A stretch of DNA of 64,000 nt from Adhaeribacter pallidiroseus. Lineage in GTDB: Bacteria; Bacteroidota; Bacteroidia; Cytophagales; Hymenobacteraceae. A program made the translations under genes and the position numbers. This document shows, one piece after another, positions 45,655 through 54,007 of the stretch (position 1 is the first letter of the stretch; each line of letters starts with the position of its first letter). Below the pieces are notes generated by a model that was given only the letters and a program-made list of their open reading frames with translations, did not search any database and was not told where the DNA came from. The stretch lies in the NCBI RefSeq assembly GCF_003340495.1, contig NZ_QASA01000001.1, positions 2,356,001-2,420,000 of the forward strand, written 5' to 3'.

Positions 45655-45662
45655 TATTTTTG
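45655..45662 (+). promoter_or_regulatory. Candidate -7 box for small lipoprotein gene
   Basis: TATTTTTG fits TAnnTTTG and lies 28 bases before the ATG at 45691. No good TTG at -33. Confidence 0.35.
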
Positions 45663-45690
45663 CATTATATTAAGATATAGAAAATCATAC

Positions 45691-45846
45691 ATGAAAAAGT
45701 TACTTGTTGTTGGCGCCATTTGCTTAGTAGGGTTAAGCTCGTGCAGATCTGTGCCTTGTCCGGCTTACACGAAAACAAACACCGTAAAAAGCCCTACTTC
45801 CTCTACGGTAAAGGTTAATACAGCAATCGAAAAAAATAGAATTTAA
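45691..45846 (+). CDS. Small Cys-rich lipoprotein
   Basis: A 51-residue product: lipoprotein signal with lipobox LSSC (Cys18), then RSVPCPAY and a Thr/Ser/Val/Lys-rich tail. After processing it would be a lipid-anchored peptide of about 34 residues. The frame is open upstream to 45637, but MKKLLVVGAICLVG is a typical signal start. Short lipoproteins with a CPAY-like motif recur in Cytophagales; function unknown. A terminator follows 30 bases later. Confidence 0.7.
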   Translation: MKKLLVVGAICLVGLSSCRSVPCPAYTKTNTVKSPTSSTVKVNTAIEKNRI

Positions 45847-45876
45847 TCGTTCCCTCGCTTTTTCAAGACACAAAGA

Positions 45877-45898
45877 AACCGGCTTGGGCCGGTTTTTT
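45877..45898. terminator. Rho-independent terminator
   Basis: AACCGGC and GCCGGTT around the loop TTGG, followed by T6. It lies between the small lipoprotein gene and the convergent HAD phosphatase, whose stop codon it overlaps. Confidence 0.88.
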
Positions 45899-46412
45899 AT
45901 GCTTGGTTTAGTATAATCTGCGTAGCTTCCCACAAATTGGTTACTTGCATGATGTAAGTACCCGGAGGATGCGGACCTACCAAAATGCCTTTTACTTGTA
46001 CTTTTTCGGCGGCGTGCATATCCCGCAACTGGTCTCCTACCAGCCACGAAGCTTCCGGATTAATGTTAAATTTAGCAAGTGCTTTTTCCAACATCAACGA
46101 ATCGGGTTTGCGGGCCAACGAAGCCGAAACGGATGGATGCGCCGGAGCGTAGTAGATGGCATCAATCAGGTTATTACAATTTTGCTGTAATTTGGAGTGG
46201 CAAGCCAGCATTTGTGCCCGGGTAAATAGTTTTTTTGCCAGGCCTCCTTGGTTGGTTACCACAATTAATAAAAAATTATTTTGTTTTAATAACGCTACCG
46301 CTTCCGGCACTTTGTATTCCAGCACAAAATCCTCGGGCAAATACGTATAATCGCCCCGCTCTACGTTTAATACGCCATCGCGGTCTAAAAAAACAGCTTT
46401 ATGTTTCGTCAT
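45897..46412 (-). CDS. HAD-IIIA phosphatase, GmhB/HisB-like
   Basis: A 171-residue HAD phosphatase. Motif I is FLDRDGVLN (nucleophile Asp near 10), motif II VVTNQGG, motif III RKPDSLML, motif IV VGDQLRDMHAA. This is the subfamily of D,D-heptose 1,7-bisphosphate phosphatase and histidinol phosphatase. The zinc loop Cys residues found in GmhB are absent here (YYAPAHPSVSAS), so the substrate is uncertain and no symbol is given. Confidence 0.85.
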   Translation of the reverse strand: MTKHKAVFLDRDGVLNVERGDYTYLPEDFVLEYKVPEAVALLKQNNFLLIVVTNQGGLAKKLFTRAQMLACHSKLQQNCNNLIDAIYYAPAHPSVSASLARKPDSLMLEKALAKFNINPEASWLVGDQLRDMHAAEKVQVKGILVGPHPPGTYIMQVTNLWEATQIILNQA

Positions 46413-46534
46413 CTTTGGGGTTTATACCTGTATATTCGTTAAGGAAGCTAAGCAGCTTTATTTTTTAAATTTTTCCAAACAAGTAGCGGCAAATATATCC
46501 AAATACTCAAAATTCTGATTCCTGGGGTTTTTAC

Positions 46535-46542
46535 TATCTTTG
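46535..46542 (+). promoter_or_regulatory. Candidate -7 box next to the GT2 start codon
   Basis: TATCTTTG fits TAnnTTTG and ends 7 bases before the ATG at 46550, implying a very short leader or none. No clear TTG at -33. Confidence 0.4.
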
Positions 46543-46549
46543 CCAGACC

Positions 46550-47281
46550 ATGAAAAATTCGCTTGTTATTATTCCCACCTACAACGAAAAAGAAAATATT
46601 GAAGATATTATCCGCAGTGTCCTTTCCCTTACAACTCCTTTTCACGTTTTAATTATCGACGATAACTCACCGGATGGTACCGCCACTATTGTGAAAAGCT
46701 TACAATACGAATTTCACGACCGCTTATATTTAGAGCAGCGAACGGGCAAACTAGGTTTAGGTACGGCCTATATTCATGGTTTTAAGTACGCGCTCGCCCA
46801 TGGCTACGCTTATATTTTTGAAATGGACGCTGACTTCTCGCATAATCCCCACGATTTACCCCGCCTCTACGATGCCTGCCACCGCGAAGGCTACGATATG
46901 GCTATTGGCAGTCGTTATATTCAAGGAGTAAACGTGGTAAACTGGCCCATGAACCGGGTGCTGATGAGTTATTTTGCCAGTGCCTACGTGCGCTTAGTAA
47001 CCGGTATGCCCATCCAGGATGCCACCGCCGGTTTTAAATGCTACCGCCGCAAAGTGCTCGAAACCATTAACCTCGACGAAATCCGGTTTATTGGGTACGC
47101 TTTCCAAATAGAAATGAAGTTTTTAACTTACAAGTTTGGCTTTAAAATTAAAGAGGTTCCTATTATTTTTACGGACCGCACCAAAGGAACATCCAAAATA
47201 AGTAAAGGCATTATTAAAGAAGCTTTTTATGGAGTTTTAACCATGAAAATAAATAGCTACTTCCGTTACTTCAACCGCTGA
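46550..47281 (+). CDS. Polyprenol-phosphate mannosyltransferase-like GT2
   Basis: A soluble GT2 of 243 residues of the dolichol-phosphate mannose synthase type. SLVIIPTYNEKENIE opens the GT-A domain, LIIDDNSPDGTA is the first acidic motif, FEMDADFSHNP carries the DxD that binds metal and sugar nucleotide, and the late AGFKCYRR and RTKGTSKISK are family-specific. It has no C-terminal membrane part. It would charge polyprenyl phosphate with a hexose for protein or glycan modification in the periplasm. Confidence 0.9.
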   Translation: MKNSLVIIPTYNEKENIEDIIRSVLSLTTPFHVLIIDDNSPDGTATIVKSLQYEFHDRLYLEQRTGKLGLGTAYIHGFKYALAHGYAYIFEMDADFSHNPHDLPRLYDACHREGYDMAIGSRYIQGVNVVNWPMNRVLMSYFASAYVRLVTGMPIQDATAGFKCYRRKVLETINLDEIRFIGYAFQIEMKFLTYKFGFKIKEVPIIFTDRTKGTSKISKGIIKEAFYGVLTMKINSYFRYFNR

Positions 47282-47355
47282 GCCCCGATAATTCTTGTTG
47301 TTTTGTGTATGGTTTGTCCCGGATAAGCCTTAAATTTCATTTTTAAACTTAACCT

Positions 47356-48420
47356 ATGTATTCAGGTTGTTTAGAGAATAAGGTTTATGTGCAACGGGTA
47401 AAGAGAAAGCAAGAGCAGGGTTTACCAGTTAAAAATTACTTACACGAATTAATGAGTCATCACAATATATATTTCTGGATACTATTTAACGTATTTATAT
47501 TACTATTACTGGGCCTTGATTTATTTGTTTTTCACCGGAAAACCCACGAGGTAAAAATTAAGGAAGCGCTAGGATGGAGTGCATTTTGGGTGGCCCTAAG
47601 TTTGTCGTTTAATGCTGTAATATATTACTGGATGGGTCCGGCACCCGCCTTAGAATTTTTAACAGCATATCTCATAGAAAAATCACTGAGCGTTGATAAT
47701 CTGTTTGTGTTCATCATGATTTTTTCTTACTTCCGGATACCAGTACAATATCAGCACAAAGTTTTGTTTTGGGGAATTTTGGGAGCTTTGGTGCTACGAG
47801 CTACTTTTATTATTGTGGGGGTAGCTTTGCTGGCTAAGTTTCACTTTATCATGTACCTTTTAGGCGCTTTTTTGGTGTTTACAGGTATCAAAATGGCCAC
47901 CACCGAACAAGAAGAAATTGACCCCAAAGCCAATCCGGTAGTTAAATTTATCAGTCGGTATATACCGGTAACCAATACCCTGGTAGGTGATAATTTTTTT
48001 GTAAAATATGATAAAACGTGGTTTATCACGCCCTTGTTCTTAGTGCTGATTATGGTAGAAACTACCGATGTAGTTTTCGCCGCTGATTCTATACCGGCCA
48101 TATTAGCCGTTTCCCGAGATTCTTTTATTGTATATACCTCTAATGTATTTGCTTTGCTGGGCTTACGGGCCTTATATTTTGCCTTGGCCGGCATTATGAA
48201 GTTATTTCACTACCTGCATTATGGTTTATCATTGATTTTGGTTTTTATCGGCGCCAAGTTATTACTGTCGGATATTTACAAATTAGATATGGTTTACGCG
48301 TTGATTGTAGTGGCGGTAATATTAATCGGCTCCGTGGTGCTATCCATTTTTTTACCCAAAAAAGAAGCAGATGAATCTAATGTGGTTATTAAAGAATCTG
48401 AAAAGCACCAGCAAGAATAA
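47356..48420 (+). CDS. TerC/Alx-family membrane protein
   Basis: A polytopic protein with about nine membrane segments. EKSLSVDNLFVFIMIFSYF and VETTDVVFAADSIPAILA carry the paired acidic residues typical of TerC/Alx, which are linked to manganese export and metal stress. ATG codons at 47356 and 47452 are possible starts; homologous sequence begins around the second (MSHHNIYFW). A terminator follows. Confidence 0.9.
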   Translation: MYSGCLENKVYVQRVKRKQEQGLPVKNYLHELMSHHNIYFWILFNVFILLLLGLDLFVFHRKTHEVKIKEALGWSAFWVALSLSFNAVIYYWMGPAPALEFLTAYLIEKSLSVDNLFVFIMIFSYFRIPVQYQHKVLFWGILGALVLRATFIIVGVALLAKFHFIMYLLGAFLVFTGIKMATTEQEEIDPKANPVVKFISRYIPVTNTLVGDNFFVKYDKTWFITPLFLVLIMVETTDVVFAADSIPAILAVSRDSFIVYTSNVFALLGLRALYFALAGIMKLFHYLHYGLSLILVFIGAKLLLSDIYKLDMVYALIVVAVILIGSVVLSIFLPKKEADESNVVIKESEKHQQE

Positions 48421-48493
48421 AAAAATTTAAAAAAGTCACCAACGTTCAGGGTAATTTTCTATCACATTTTGAATTGTTTTGATATTAAAATAT

Positions 48494-48525
48494 AAAGCCG
48501 GCCTAATACCTAGACCGGCTTTTTA
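48494..48525 (+). terminator. Rho-independent terminator
   Basis: AAAGCCGG (48494-48501) pairs with CCGGCTTT (48515-48522), followed by T residues, 74 bases after the TerC stop. Confidence 0.85.
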
Positions 48526-48619
48526 GTTAATAATTTATATGTATGATGTGCTTTGCAGCAATTACCCGAAAACATAATTAGCCATTACAAGCGGAATTCT
48601 AACATCTTAATGATAGCCC

Positions 48620-48640
48620 TACGAACAACTAATAACAAAT
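48620..48640 (+). repeat. Repeat A short copy
   Basis: ACGAACAACTAATAACAAAT, the core unit of repeat A, just downstream of the sugar dehydrogenase gene. Confidence 0.55.
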
Positions 48641-48651
48641 AAAACTATTTA

Positions 48652-49869
48652 CTACTGATAAGCAATCCGGTAAATTACGCCGTTGGTATCGTCAGACAAG
48701 AGCAAAGAACCATCAGGGTGAACGGCTAAGCCAACTGGCCGGGCAAAGTGCGCTTTGTTGTTATTCACCAGAAAACCAGTTAAAAAATCTTCGAAACGGG
48801 TAGGTTGGCCATTTTCAAAATGGAGGCGTACTACACTGTAACCCACCGGCGAACTACGATTCCAGGAACCGCGCATGGCTACAAAAGCATCGTTCTGGTA
48901 CTCCGCCGGAAACTTAGTGCCGGTGTAATATACCATTTGCAGTGGGGCCGCGTGGGCTTGGTACGTGAGCACCGGCAAAGTGGTTTTTTGCAGATATTGC
49001 TGGTACGTGGTATCGCCCTCGGGCCTATCGCCGGGGTTGTATTTTCCTTCGCCGTAAATATAGGGCCAGCCGTAATTAGCGCCTTGCTTAATCTGGTTCA
49101 CTTCTTCTTTCTGATCATTGTCGCCTAACCAATCAATTCCGTGATCCAAGCCCCAGAGCACGCCCGTTTGCGGATGCCAGCCAAAGCCAATGGTATTGCG
49201 TAAACCTTTAGCATAAACCACCCGGTTAGATCCATCCGGATTTGCTTGCAGAATAGTGGCATTCTCTTTATTGGGTTCCGGGCACGAATTACACGTACTA
49301 CCAACGGTGATATATAATTTATCGTCGGGTCCGAAGGCGATGGTACGGTTAGGGTGCTGACCGGCGTCGGGCAAATCATTTAACAGTAACTGCGGTGTAC
49401 CCAAAGTCCCATCGGGGTTCATATCAGCGACATACAGCTCTCGCACCGCCACCATGTACAGCTGGTTGCCGCGCATCGCTAAACCGTGTACTTGCTTAAT
49501 GTTGGCTACTACTTTGGTTTGGTCGGCTGCACCATCCGCGTTCGTATCCTGTAAGAGCGTAACGGTACCAGCATCCCGATCAGAAGCGTACACGTATCCA
49601 GTGGGGTTTACCGCCAGAATACGGGGTTTACCTAAGTTTTCGGCAAATTTATTTACCTTAAACCCGTTGGGCACTTTTAATTGTTGAACATTTGCGTCAG
49701 TGGCGGGTACCAAAGCCGGTTTAAAAACGTACCCATTAATTTGCGTAGTCGTAGGATCTTTGTCAGTTTCCGGGATCATGGCATCCCAAAAACTATCATC
49801 GTCGCTACAACTCCAAACCACCACTAGTAAAGTAAAAAATACCAAAAATAACTTAGTCCAAATTTTCAT
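48652..49869 (-). CDS. PQQ-type sugar (sorbosone-like) dehydrogenase lipoprotein
   Basis: The 405-residue protein has a lipoprotein signal (VWSC, Cys near 21) and a six-bladed propeller of the glucose/sorbosone dehydrogenase family. GLAMRGNQLYM, AFGPDDKLYITVGS, GLRNTIGFGWHP, WGLDHGIDWLGD and QGANYGWPYIYGEG match the family blades that hold PQQ and Ca; RNTIG and HGIDW are in the expected order. It would oxidise sugars in the periplasm or on the surface. Substrate and PQQ dependence are not proven by sequence. Confidence 0.88.
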   Translation of the reverse strand: MKIWTKLFLVFFTLLVVVWSCSDDDSFWDAMIPETDKDPTTTQINGYVFKPALVPATDANVQQLKVPNGFKVNKFAENLGKPRILAVNPTGYVYASDRDAGTVTLLQDTNADGAADQTKVVANIKQVHGLAMRGNQLYMVAVRELYVADMNPDGTLGTPQLLLNDLPDAGQHPNRTIAFGPDDKLYITVGSTCNSCPEPNKENATILQANPDGSNRVVYAKGLRNTIGFGWHPQTGVLWGLDHGIDWLGDNDQKEEVNQIKQGANYGWPYIYGEGKYNPGDRPEGDTTYQQYLQKTTLPVLTYQAHAAPLQMVYYTGTKFPAEYQNDAFVAMRGSWNRSSPVGYSVVRLHFENGQPTRFEDFLTGFLVNNNKAHFARPVGLAVHPDGSLLLSDDTNGVIYRIAYQ

Positions 49870-50943
49870 AGTTCCATACCTAAAATTTACAATTCAAATC
49901 AGCAGCAAACACATTCCGGAGGGTTTATTTTGTTTGATTCGTAATTCTGTAAACGGAGATTTACAAGTAGAGTTAAGTCGTAGCGTCCGATGCAGGTTAA
50001 ATATCTGTAAATAATCTTCCGGTAACGCTAAAAATGGTTCAGGAGAAAACAAAAACTACAAAGTGGGCCTAGCGGGGCGAGAGAATTATAAATGCAAGAA
50101 GTGAAAATTAAAAAAATAGAATCTTAAAAGTTGCCGATACTTTAAAATTAAAAATTTGACGGGTTTAATACGAAACGATAAATTAAAAAATTTAACGAGC
50201 CAGAACAATTGTAGGATGCATACAAAATGGTATTAACCGAAAATTAGATTTTTTAAAAAATTACAAATTAAATTAACACCCAGACCATTGTCTCCTGAAT
50301 TTCTAAAAAGTTTTAAACGAAAATTTGGTAAAACCCAGCACATTGCTTCCAGTAACAACCAATTCCTGGGCTATTTTCGAAAACACATGACCCGGAAGAA
50401 TTTGACCTGTTTTTTTTATTAAGTAGCCGAAAGCACTTGATAAAAACTGGTTAACCATTAATCTTTTGATTCGCTACATAAAGTAGTTAATGTTGGGGTA
50501 TGAGCTAATGCTCGTTCGGTTCTGATATTGCGTAACATCTAGTTCCACAAAGTGCCAGCTACCACCATTTCTGATCGGCAGTCCGCAGCCAAGTGGTTCG
50601 TCATCAATTCCCTGATAAATCAACTTCCATCCGGTAAAAATCAGAGACGTACCTTCCTGCAAAGGCATATCGTGCTACTATAAAATTTAAACCCAAAAGG
50701 GATGAGGAAGTGGTTAAAATAGTTCCTGATTAAAAATACCCTACTACTAAGTTGACTTGTATTTTTCCGCGTAGCAATAGCTCTAATAAGATGCTTTCAG
50801 CGTTTTCGAAAATGCTTATTCCGCAAAACCATATAGAAATTTAAAAAAAGCAAAATTATTTCTTTTGCGTAGCTGGTTTAAGGAGATTAAGCTAATAATT
50901 TTAAAAATAATTATCGGAGCTACAACCAAAAGCTGTGCAATGC
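49870..50943. other. 1.07 kb gene-poor AT-rich region
   Basis: The longest gene-free stretch of the window. It contains many A and T runs, no repeat A copy, no tRNA-like fold that I could see, and one small frame (50474-50668). It lies between the sugar dehydrogenase and the ligase/hydrolase group and may hold decayed genes or control elements. Nothing more can be supported. Confidence 0.5.
50474..50668 (-). CDS. Possible small gene or gene remnant, 64 codons
   Basis: The frame encodes 64 residues with non-random look (GWKLIYQGIDDEPLGCGLP and NGGSWHFVELDVTQYQN, Trp, Gly and acidic residues in mixed order), unlike the low-complexity chance frames nearby. It has an ATG but no promoter box or ribosome binding site. 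I do not recognise a family. It may be a fragment of a decayed gene. Confidence 0.25.
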   Translation of the reverse strand: MPLQEGTSLIFTGWKLIYQGIDDEPLGCGLPIRNGGSWHFVELDVTQYQNRTSISSYPNINYFM

Positions 50944-51756
50944 TTAGTTTTGGAAGGCCCAACACAAGAAATCCGGCATTATTTTACTCCAGGTAGCCAG
51001 GTCGTGCCGGCCGCCCAGGAGTTCTACGTACTTCACTTCTTTATTTTTCTCGTATCCTTTGCGGTAGAGCTCAGCAATCAAACTAGTGGTATCATCAATA
51101 GAATCAATGATCCCGTTGTTATTCCGGTCTGATTTTTCGTCCTGGGTACCAGCCTGAAACCAAAATTTTAAGTTAGGTTTTGTGTTAGCCTTTTTAATAA
51201 TCTTGTGCGCAATGCGGTACTTATCGGGTTGGATTTCGGTATAATCTTTACTGCGCCACCAAAATGAGCCGGAAAAAGCGCCTATTCTTGTAAAAATAGC
51301 GGCTTCGTGCCAGGCAATATCCAAGGCCGATAAAGCGCCCAACGAAAATCCGGCTACGGTATAACTGGTAAAATCGGAACGCTTGGTTTGTGCATGAATA
51401 AAGGGTAATAACTCCTGAACAATAAACTGGCGGTAATTATAGGCGGCACTGCCGCGACCTTTAAAGTCAGGCTGACCCGAAATACCATATTCCTGGAGCC
51501 GATTTCCAGCCGATATACCTATAGTAAGAACCGGCTGAATATTTTTTTTCTGGTAAACCCGGGATAGAATTTGATCGAATTGCATGGTGGTCAAATCTTG
51601 TCCATCATTTAGTAACAATAAATGTAGCCGGTCGGTGGTATTAGAAAAAGCTGGCAGGTACATCTCTCCGGTAACTTCCCGATTTAAATAAACTGATGAA
51701 ATGGCCCATTTTTCTACCCGAATGCGCACGTCGGTTTTGGTATAATCTAAAAACAT
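50944..51756 (-). CDS. Alpha/beta-hydrolase (esterase family) with Ca-loop-like motif
   Basis: A 270-residue putative esterase (esterase D/Fes-like fold) without a signal peptide. The nucleophile elbow is GFSLG (Ser138), the catalytic His is probably H251 in GGRHDLATW, and the acid lies near 206-221. That stretch, DRNNNGIIDSIDD (210-222), has the spacing D-x-N-x-N-G-x-x-D-x-x-D of an EF-hand or dockerin Ca-binding loop. The gene is divergent (159 bases) from a second hydrolase that starts the ligase group, so the two may share a control region. Substrate unknown. Confidence 0.85.
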   Translation of the reverse strand: MFLDYTKTDVRIRVEKWAISSVYLNREVTGEMYLPAFSNTTDRLHLLLLNDGQDLTTMQFDQILSRVYQKKNIQPVLTIGISAGNRLQEYGISGQPDFKGRGSAAYNYRQFIVQELLPFIHAQTKRSDFTSYTVAGFSLGALSALDIAWHEAAIFTRIGAFSGSFWWRSKDYTEIQPDKYRIAHKIIKKANTKPNLKFWFQAGTQDEKSDRNNNGIIDSIDDTTSLIAELYRKGYEKNKEVKYVELLGGRHDLATWSKIMPDFLCWAFQN

Positions 51757-51915
51757 TATTTAATTCCGGTAATTTATAGAAAGACAATATTAACTAAATA
51801 TAGATTAATAAGTATAAGGAAATTGTACTTTATCCTTTACTGGCAGATTAGGCTAAAACAATCCTAATCGATTATTAAACCATTACTTTAACCTGCTACC
51901 AGCAAAATTTACGCC

Positions 51916-52620
51916 ATGAACGAACAATATCACAAATGGTATTCGCAGCAGCTTCACGCGGACATAGAAATGTTAGTTTTTGGTGACCAGGGCTACCCGA
52001 TCATTCTATTTCCAACTTCTAAAGGCCGTTATTACGAAAATAAAGATTTTAAGCTGATAGAAAGTGCCGCCTGGTTTCTGGACCAAGGATTAGTGAAAAT
52101 TTATTGCATTGATTCCGTTGACGCCAATAGTTGGTACAACAAAGAAGTACACCCAGCGGAGCGGGTACAAAACCACATCCGGTACGACCATATGCTTTAC
52201 CACGAACTGGTGCCGCGGGCACTGTACGAAACCGGAAAAGGAAAAGTGTGTGTAGCTGGTTGTAGTTTTGGGGGCTATCATGCCGCCAATTTTGCTTTTA
52301 AACACCCGGATCAGGCGAGCCATTTATACAGTATGAGCGGCGCTTTTGACATTCGGGACCAATTGGATGGCTTTTACAACGATGAGGTGTATTACAATAA
52401 CCCGGTCGATTTTATATCCAACAGCTCCGATCCGGCCATTTGGCAGCTTAAAATTATTTTGGGAACTTCCGAATACGATATCTGCAAAGATGCCAACCTG
52501 AATTTAAGTAGCATCTTATCCCGGAAAAATATTCCGCATTGGTTAGATATCCGGCCCAATGCCGTGCACGACTGGCCAGTTTGGCGCGAGATGTTTCCGC
52601 ATTACTTATCCTTGATCTGA
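51916..52620 (+). CDS. Alpha/beta-hydrolase, esterase-like
   Basis: A 234-residue cytoplasmic protein of the putative esterase family. The nucleophile elbow is GCSFGG (Ser117), an acid is likely in GTSEYDIC (near 190) and the His in AVHDWPVW (near 220). It lies 17 bases before an ATP-grasp gene, so the two are almost certainly co-transcribed and probably work on the same compound. It differs from the divergent hydrolase in sequence and lacks the Ca-loop motif. Confidence 0.85.
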   Translation: MNEQYHKWYSQQLHADIEMLVFGDQGYPIILFPTSKGRYYENKDFKLIESAAWFLDQGLVKIYCIDSVDANSWYNKEVHPAERVQNHIRYDHMLYHELVPRALYETGKGKVCVAGCSFGGYHAANFAFKHPDQASHLYSMSGAFDIRDQLDGFYNDEVYYNNPVDFISNSSDPAIWQLKIILGTSEYDICKDANLNLSSILSRKNIPHWLDIRPNAVHDWPVWREMFPHYLSLI

Positions 52621-52637
52621 AATTTAAAAAAACTACT

Positions 52638-53651
52638 ATGAAAAAAATAGGAATTCTTTTTGGGCAGGAAAACACTTTTCCGCAGGCTTTTGTCGACCGC
52701 ATTAATAAAAAAGCAGTAAAAAACATTTCCGCCGAATTTGTTTTGATTGATAAAGTTATTCAAGGAGAAGCTTCGGGGTACGATGTGATTGTGGACCGGA
52801 TTTCGCAGGATGTACCATTTTACCGGGCCATGCTTAAAAATGCGGCCATGTCGGGCACGGCGGTAATTAATAACCCGTTTTGGTGGAGCGCTGACGAAAA
52901 GTTTTTTAATAATGCCTTGGCCGTGAAAATTGGGGTGCCGGTTCCCAAAACGGTACTGTTGCCGTCGCGCGACATGCCCGACAGTACCACCGGTAATTCT
53001 TTTCGGAATCTGGAGTATCCGCTGGACTGGGAAGGCATTTTTAATTACGTGGGCTTTCCGGCGTATATGAAGCCGTTCGATGGCGGCGGTTGGCGCGACG
53101 TGTACAAGCTGCACGATCCGGAAGACTTTTTCGATAAATTTAATCAAACCCGACAACTAGTAATGATGCTGCAGGAAGAAATTATCTTCGAAGATTATTT
53201 CCGGTGTTATTGCGTGGGCGGCCAGCACGTGCGCATTATGCAGTACGAACCCCGCAATCCGCACCATTTGCGCTACGAGCACGGCAAAGCGCCGGCTTCT
53301 AAAAAAATACTTACCCAGGTAAAAGACTACGTAATTAAGTTAAACCAATACTTGGGGTACGACATGAACACGGTAGAGTTTGCCATTCGCGAAGGCGTTC
53401 CGTATGCCATAGATTTTTGCAATCCGGCGCCGGATGCTGATTTAAACAGCGTAGGCGAAGAAAACTTTGAGTGGATCGTAGAGACTATGGCCACTTACGC
53501 CATTAACCGGGCCAAAGTACACCAACCTAACCGCGATAACTTAACCTGGGGACAATTTGTAAAATCGGGTGCGGCTAAAACCGATTTAATCTCTAACTCC
53601 ACGGCTGCCGATGCACCGACTAAAACTACCCTAAAGCCAAAAGCTTCCTAA
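52638..53651 (+). CDS. ATP-grasp ligase, RimK-like
   Basis: A 337-residue protein of the ATP-grasp superfamily, which joins a carboxylate to an amine through an acyl phosphate. Visible features are an N-terminal Rossmann-like part (KKIGILFGQEN), a central domain with YMKPFDGGGWRDV (phosphate-binding Lys and Gly loop), LQEEIIFEDYFRCYCVGG, and the metal site EFAIREGVPYAIDFCNPAPD near residues 270-290 (E and N ligands). The last 35 residues are Thr/Lys-rich and probably disordered. An upstream extension to 52539 only overlaps the previous gene; ATG 52638 is the start. Confidence 0.85.
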   Translation: MKKIGILFGQENTFPQAFVDRINKKAVKNISAEFVLIDKVIQGEASGYDVIVDRISQDVPFYRAMLKNAAMSGTAVINNPFWWSADEKFFNNALAVKIGVPVPKTVLLPSRDMPDSTTGNSFRNLEYPLDWEGIFNYVGFPAYMKPFDGGGWRDVYKLHDPEDFFDKFNQTRQLVMMLQEEIIFEDYFRCYCVGGQHVRIMQYEPRNPHHLRYEHGKAPASKKILTQVKDYVIKLNQYLGYDMNTVEFAIREGVPYAIDFCNPAPDADLNSVGEENFEWIVETMATYAINRAKVHQPNRDNLTWGQFVKSGAAKTDLISNSTAADAPTKTTLKPKAS

Positions 53652-54007
53652 ATTTTTTTAAAATGTAACCTTCATTTAAAACGATTTCCTTTAGAGCATT
53701 TAGGATTTACATTTCTGATACTCCATTATAAAATTTTTCAAATTTAAATGCTTTTCGGATTATTAAAACCCATGCACAAGGCTTGTCAGCTACGGTATTT
53801 TTTTGTTTTTCTTTTAGACAAAGTCTTAGGGCGTAATCTTTCGAAAACGAGCTATTTTGAACTAGGAAGCCGCAATAAATCTACCCAAATTAATTTTGAA
53901 TTAAATTAATAAATTAATAGATGAATTTAGTAACGGCTTTTTAGTAATTGAACAACGAACAACTATTAACCAAAAACTAATAACCAACCATTTACATCAC
54001 CAAACTC
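53652..54007. other. 356-base gap inside the ligase group
   Basis: AT-rich gap with a repeat A relative at 53949-53989 (GAACAACGAACAAC, ACTAATAACCAACC). No promoter or terminator was recognised, so it is unclear whether the genes on either side share a transcript. Confidence 0.5.
53949..53989 (+). repeat. Repeat A short copy
   Basis: Three or four units of the AACGAACAACTA type in tandem, just before the carboxylate-amine ligase gene. Confidence 0.6.

Noticed and set aside
52539-52637. N-terminal extension of the RimK-like ligase
   Set aside because: The extension lies inside the end of the hydrolase gene in another frame; the ATG at 52638 starts at the conserved first strand.
52602-53156. 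184-codon minus-strand frame across the ATP-grasp gene
   Set aside because: It is a shadow of the RimK-like gene, which has clear ATP-grasp motifs on the other strand.
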